A stretch of DNA of 64,000 bases from SHZI01 sp964417725 (GTDB lineage Bacteria > Pseudomonadota > Gammaproteobacteria > Steroidobacterales > GCA-2729495): the NCBI GenBank assembly GCA_964417725.1, contig CAYQIV010000006.1:1-64000 (forward strand). Direction: 5' to 3'. Position numbers and translations under genes: made by a program. This document shows, piece by piece, positions 61,060-64,000 of this stretch (positions are counted from its first letter, which is position 1; each line of letters begins with the position of its first letter). A model generated the notes under the pieces. That model was not told the origin of the DNA, did not search any database, and saw only the letters and a list, made by a program, of their open reading frames with translations.

Positions 61060-62062
61060 GTTCCTCGCCCAGTACGGGCTGTTCCTCGCCAAGGTCGTCA
61101 CCGTCGTCGTGGCCATCGCCGTGCTGATGCTCGTCGGGTTGTCGCGCCGCACGCCCGGTGCGGGTGGCCTGGTGGTCGAGAAGCTCAACGAGCGCTATCA
61201 GCAGATGGCCACCGCCCTGCGCCGGGCCAGCCTGCCGAAAGCACAGTGGCGCCGGCAGCAGAAGGCTGACCGCGCGCGGGCCAAGGCCGCGGCGCGCGAC
61301 GAGAACCGCCGACGGGTCTTCGTGCTCGACTTCAAGGGCGATATCCGCGCCACCGCAGTGGCCTCGCTGCGTGAGGAAGTCAGCGCTGTGCTGGCCGTGG
61401 CCACCGACAAGGACGAGGTCGTGCTGCGTCTGGAGAACTTCGGCGGTGCGGTGCATGAGCACGGCCTGGCTGCGTCCCAGCTGCAGCGGATCCGCGATCG
61501 CCACATCCCCCTGACGGTGCTCGTCGACAAGGGCGCGGCCAGCGGCGGCTACCTGATGGCCTGTGTCGCCAACAAGATCCTCGCTGCGCCGTTTGCCGTG
61601 ATCGGTTCGATCGGCGTCATCGCCCAGATTCCCAACTTCAACCGTGCGCTCGACAGCCGCGGCGTCGATGTCGAGCAGATCACTGCCGGCCGCTACAAGC
61701 GGACCGTGACCATGTTCGGCCGCAACACGGAGGAAGACCGCGCCAAGCTGCGCGAGGAACTCGAAGCCGTGCACACGCTCTTCAAGGCGGCGGTCGGCGC
61801 CAACCGGCCGGCGCTCGATATTTCGGCGGTGGCGACCGGCGAGCACTGGTATGGCAGGCAGGCGCTGGCGCTCGGCCTCATCGACGAGGTCGCCGCCAGC
61901 GACGATTACCTGCTGCATGCCGCCGATGAAGCCGACCTGCTGCACGTCTCGTGGCGTGCGCGGCCGACCCTGCAGCAACGGCTGTTTGCTTCCATGCAGG
62001 CGGCGGCCGAGGGTTTCTCGGCATGGCTCGCCGGCCGCGACCAGCGGAGCCGGTTTCATTGA
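61052..62062 (+). CDS. sohB: Inner-membrane serine protease SohB
   Basis: 336 residues, peptidase family S49 (signal-peptide peptidase-like). One or two N-terminal membrane helices, then a basic region, then the catalytic domain. The nucleophile Ser is in DKGAASGGYLMACVANKI and the general-base Lys in AGRYKRTVTMFG, so the Ser-Lys dyad is intact. RNTEEDRAKLREELEAVH is the usual SohB stretch. Starts inside the end of lipA; stop overlaps the next start (TTGA). Confidence 0.93.
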   Translation: MTEFLAQYGLFLAKVVTVVVAIAVLMLVGLSRRTPGAGGLVVEKLNERYQQMATALRRASLPKAQWRRQQKADRARAKAAARDENRRRVFVLDFKGDIRATAVASLREEVSAVLAVATDKDEVVLRLENFGGAVHEHGLAASQLQRIRDRHIPLTVLVDKGAASGGYLMACVANKILAAPFAVIGSIGVIAQIPNFNRALDSRGVDVEQITAGRYKRTVTMFGRNTEEDRAKLREELEAVHTLFKAAVGANRPALDISAVATGEHWYGRQALALGLIDEVAASDDYLLHAADEADLLHVSWRARPTLQQRLFASMQAAAEGFSAWLAGRDQRSRFH

Positions 62063-63204
62063 GCCGGCGCCGCGGCATTCGATGCGGACAGCTGGCTGCG
62101 GTGGCCTGCGTGGCGATGGGCCTCGACGGTTGTGCGCTCTTCGAAATGCCCGAGTGGGCCCGCCAGCCGCCGGAAGCCGCGCCGCAGGCGCGGCCCGAGG
62201 CGCCACTGCCGATCGACAGCCGCCGCTTCGTGCTCGTGCCCGGTGAGGATGTCGTCGGCGAGATCCAGATCATCCACAGCCGCCATGCCGACACCTTCGT
62301 CGACATCGCGCGGGCCTATGACCTCGGCTACGACGAACTGGTGGCCGCCAATCCCGGCGTCGATCCGTGGCTGCCCGGCGAAGGCACGCGCATCGTGTTG
62401 CCGACGCAGTTCATTTTGCCGGGTGCGCCGCGTGAAGGCCTCGTGCTCAATACGGCGGCGAAGCGCCTTTACTGGTTCCCGCCGCGTCAGCCCGGCCGGC
62501 CGCGCGAGGTGGTCACGCATCCGGTCGGCATCGGCCGCGAAGGCTGGTCGACACCACTCGGCACGGCGCGGGTCATCGCCAAGGCGAAAGATCCGGTGTG
62601 GACCGTGCCGGCGTCGATCCGCCGCGAGCACGCCGCGGCGGGCGACCCGCTGCCGGCACGGGTGCCGGCCGGTCCCGACAACCCGCTCGGTCACCGGGCC
62701 CTGCGCCTGAGCTTGCCGTCCTACCTGATCCACGGCACCAACCGCCCGGCCGGCATCGGCATGCGCGTGAGCCACGGCTGCATCCAGCTCTTCCCGGAGG
62801 ACATCGAATCGCTGTACGAGGCGGTGCCGGTGGGTGCCCCCGTGCGCATCGTCGACGAACCGCTGGCCTGGGGCTGGCGCGGCGGCAACCTCTACTTCGA
62901 GGCCCATCCACCACTGGAAGAGGACGCCCGAGACCTTGACCGTCTGGCCGTATCGGGCCTCGACCGGCAACTGCGCCGGGGGGAAACCGTGGATGTCCAG
63001 CCCGATCGCCGGCTCGTCGGTGACACGCTCGCCGAGGCGCGTGGCCTGCCGGTGCCCGTGCTGCAGCCGGCCGCCTCTGCGGCCAGCGTCATCGCGCGGG
63101 CGGCGGTGGTACGCAACATCGTCGTTCACGCCGAAGAACGTCCCCCCGTGGCCGGCCCTGCGCCGGACCCGGTTGCGGCCGACGCACGTGATCCCGCTCG
63201 GTGA
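62059..63204 (+). CDS. L,D-transpeptidase (YkuD) lipoprotein with LysM-like domain
   Basis: 381 residues. The TTG start overlaps the sohB stop. The N-terminus has a hydrophobic stretch ending MGLDGC, a lipobox. A LysM-like segment follows (about 70-110: DTFVDIARAYDLGYDELVAANPGVDPWLPGEGTRIVLP, in pieces). The YkuD domain (about 115-270) has the catalytic motif HGTNRPAGIGMRVSHGCIQL, with His and Cys intact. It would make 3-3 cross-links or attach proteins to peptidoglycan, as ErfK/YcfS do. The last 100 residues are extra. Confidence 0.9.
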   Translation: MSRRRGIRCGQLAAVACVAMGLDGCALFEMPEWARQPPEAAPQARPEAPLPIDSRRFVLVPGEDVVGEIQIIHSRHADTFVDIARAYDLGYDELVAANPGVDPWLPGEGTRIVLPTQFILPGAPREGLVLNTAAKRLYWFPPRQPGRPREVVTHPVGIGREGWSTPLGTARVIAKAKDPVWTVPASIRREHAAAGDPLPARVPAGPDNPLGHRALRLSLPSYLIHGTNRPAGIGMRVSHGCIQLFPEDIESLYEAVPVGAPVRIVDEPLAWGWRGGNLYFEAHPPLEEDARDLDRLAVSGLDRQLRRGETVDVQPDRRLVGDTLAEARGLPVPVLQPAASAASVIARAAVVRNIVVHAEERPPVAGPAPDPVAADARDPAR

Positions 63205-63880
63205 CGGATGGCGGGCCGCCGAGCCCGCCGTGGTGGGCTGGACGCTGATGGCGTTGTGCGGGGCCGGTTTCCTCTGGCAACTGGGCCTGCCGCAGGCAGA
63301 CACCCCCCAGTACCTGGGACTGGCCTTCACCCCGGGCGTGCTCTTCGGTGGTGTCGGTGTACCGGCCGGCCTGTACGTGCTGCCGCCGCCGATGACCCTC
63401 GTCAGCTACATGTTCCTGCACGGCGGCTGGCTGCACCTGTGCAGCAACCTGCTCTATCTGTGGGTTTTCGCCGCGGCGGTCGAATCGGTGCTCGGTCACG
63501 CACTGTTCAGCGCGCTGTTCATCGTTTGCGGGCTTTGTGCCGCAGTGGCCCATGCGGTGCCCGATCCGTCATCGGCTACGCCGCTGATCGGCGCCAGCGG
63601 CGGCGTCTCCGGTGTGCTCGGCGCCTACCTCTACCTGCATCCGCGTGCCGACGTGCGCGTGCTGGTGCCGATCGGCTGCGTCATCGACATCGTCCGCGTA
63701 CCGGCATGGGTCGTGCTGCTGGCCTGGTTTGCCCTGCAGGTGCTCTATGCCCTGGCGACGCCGGAGCAGCTCGGTGGCGTGGCTTTCGGTGCGCACGTCG
63801 GTGGTTTCGTTGCGGGGTTTGCCCTGGCACCCGTGCTGGCGTGGCGCACGGCCACGTCCGCGGGTGCATCGACACGCTGA
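63188..63880 (+). CDS. Rhomboid-family intramembrane serine protease (second)
   Basis: 230 residues, six membrane segments. FLHGGWLHLCSNLLYLWVFA is the helix-2 motif, LIGASGGVSGVLGAYLYLHP holds the catalytic Ser, and FGAHVGGFVAGF the His. A GTG start at 63188 lies 17 bases inside the preceding gene, in another frame. Its loop 1 (LGLAFTPGVLFGG) differs from the 4449-5201 copy, so the two are not recent duplicates. Confidence 0.88.
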   Translation: MIPLGDGWRAAEPAVVGWTLMALCGAGFLWQLGLPQADTPQYLGLAFTPGVLFGGVGVPAGLYVLPPPMTLVSYMFLHGGWLHLCSNLLYLWVFAAAVESVLGHALFSALFIVCGLCAAVAHAVPDPSSATPLIGASGGVSGVLGAYLYLHPRADVRVLVPIGCVIDIVRVPAWVVLLAWFALQVLYALATPEQLGGVAFGAHVGGFVAGFALAPVLAWRTATSAGASTR

Positions 63881-63892
63881 GCCTTGATCGAG

Positions 63893-63910
63893 GCGCCGCC
63901 CCGGCGGCGC
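63893..63910 (+). terminator. Weak hairpin after the second rhomboid gene
   Basis: GCGCCGCC-CC-GGCGGCGC. The stem is GC-rich, but only a short, interrupted T run follows (GCGCTTTGC), so termination is uncertain. Confidence 0.35.
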
Positions 63911-63917
63911 GCTTTGC

Positions 63918-63923
63918 TAAGAT
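63918..63923 (+). promoter_or_regulatory. Candidate -10 element near the window end
   Basis: TAAGAT inside TGCTAAGATCG, an 11-base match to the sequence just before glnE. It lies 25 bases before the ATG at 63949. Confidence 0.35.
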
Positions 63924-63948
63924 CGTCGCACCTCTCGATGGGTGATCG

Positions 63949-64000
63949 ATGCGCGTGTCACGGCCGGACGACAACGGGATGCAGGTGAGCGAATCCTTCG
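63949..64000 (+). CDS. Start of an unidentified open frame, cut by the window end
   Basis: The frame reads MRVSRPDDNGMQVSESF and is still open at the last base. It is preceded by a -10-like box. Too short to assign; a different start or no gene is possible. Confidence 0.35.
   Translation, partial: MRVSRPDDNGMQVSESF

Overview
This window is a uniformly GC-rich bacterial chromosome segment with tightly packed genes. Most operon members overlap by 4 bases (ATGA, GTGA or TTGA), and GTG/TTG starts are common. The gene content points to a Gammaproteobacterium: Rho, RlmJ, GlnE, HldD/WaaF LPS-core heptose genes, a CHCC zinc-finger protein after glnE, LipA-SohB, a TonB-ExbB-ExbD-ExbD set and a Puu/Pot polyamine operon. 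I cannot place it to genus. I see no rRNA, tRNA, CRISPR array, insertion sequence or prophage.

Layout. 1-7.4 kb: 3' end of rho, an integral membrane protein, a serine hydrolase, YebC, RlmJ, a rhomboid protease, a tiny addiction-module-like protein, a CorC/CNNM-type protein and an HU-like protein. 7.5-16 kb: a lipoprotein FKBP, a nitronate monooxygenase-like enzyme with a Cys-rich tail, glnE, and a zinc-finger/glycosyltransferase/hldD/waaF run. 16-22.6 kb: the most unusual region. Two PuuE-type deacetylase-fold hydrolases, an isochorismatase-family amidase and a protein resembling ferredoxin-dependent bilin reductases (FDBR) lie on the minus strand. A MerR regulator is divergent from them, followed by an LLM flavin monooxygenase and a cytochrome b561-like protein. 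This looks like a regulated catabolic cluster for a lactam/imide or linear-tetrapyrrole-like compound (inference).

22.7-40.8 kb: transport. An SLC13 permease with internal RCK_C domains, a MacB-like ABC exporter with its adaptor, an MFS carrier, a TauE/SafE permease, a CsoR/InrS-like metal sensor with its operator and a His-rich CDF exporter, a ClpP-fold membrane protein, an RND efflux pair, and a second MFS carrier with an FGGY kinase. 40.9-49.7 kb: a single polyamine operon (puuD, puuA, aminotransferase, FAD oxidase, potFGHI) closed by a strong bidirectional terminator. Polyamine is imported by PotFGHI, then glutamylated and oxidised (PuuA, oxidase, PuuD) or transaminated directly.

49.7-53.6 kb: a TonB energisation operon (tonB, exbB, two exbD, TPR protein). 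54-64 kb: small envelope proteins, a DUF192 protein, an O6-methylguanine methyltransferase, a GGDEF diguanylate cyclase, an alpha/beta hydrolase, an OmpA-type protein, lipA, sohB, an L,D-transpeptidase and a second rhomboid protein. The beginning of one more open frame runs off the end.

Calls rest on reading the translated sequence and on remembered family motifs. No database search was run.
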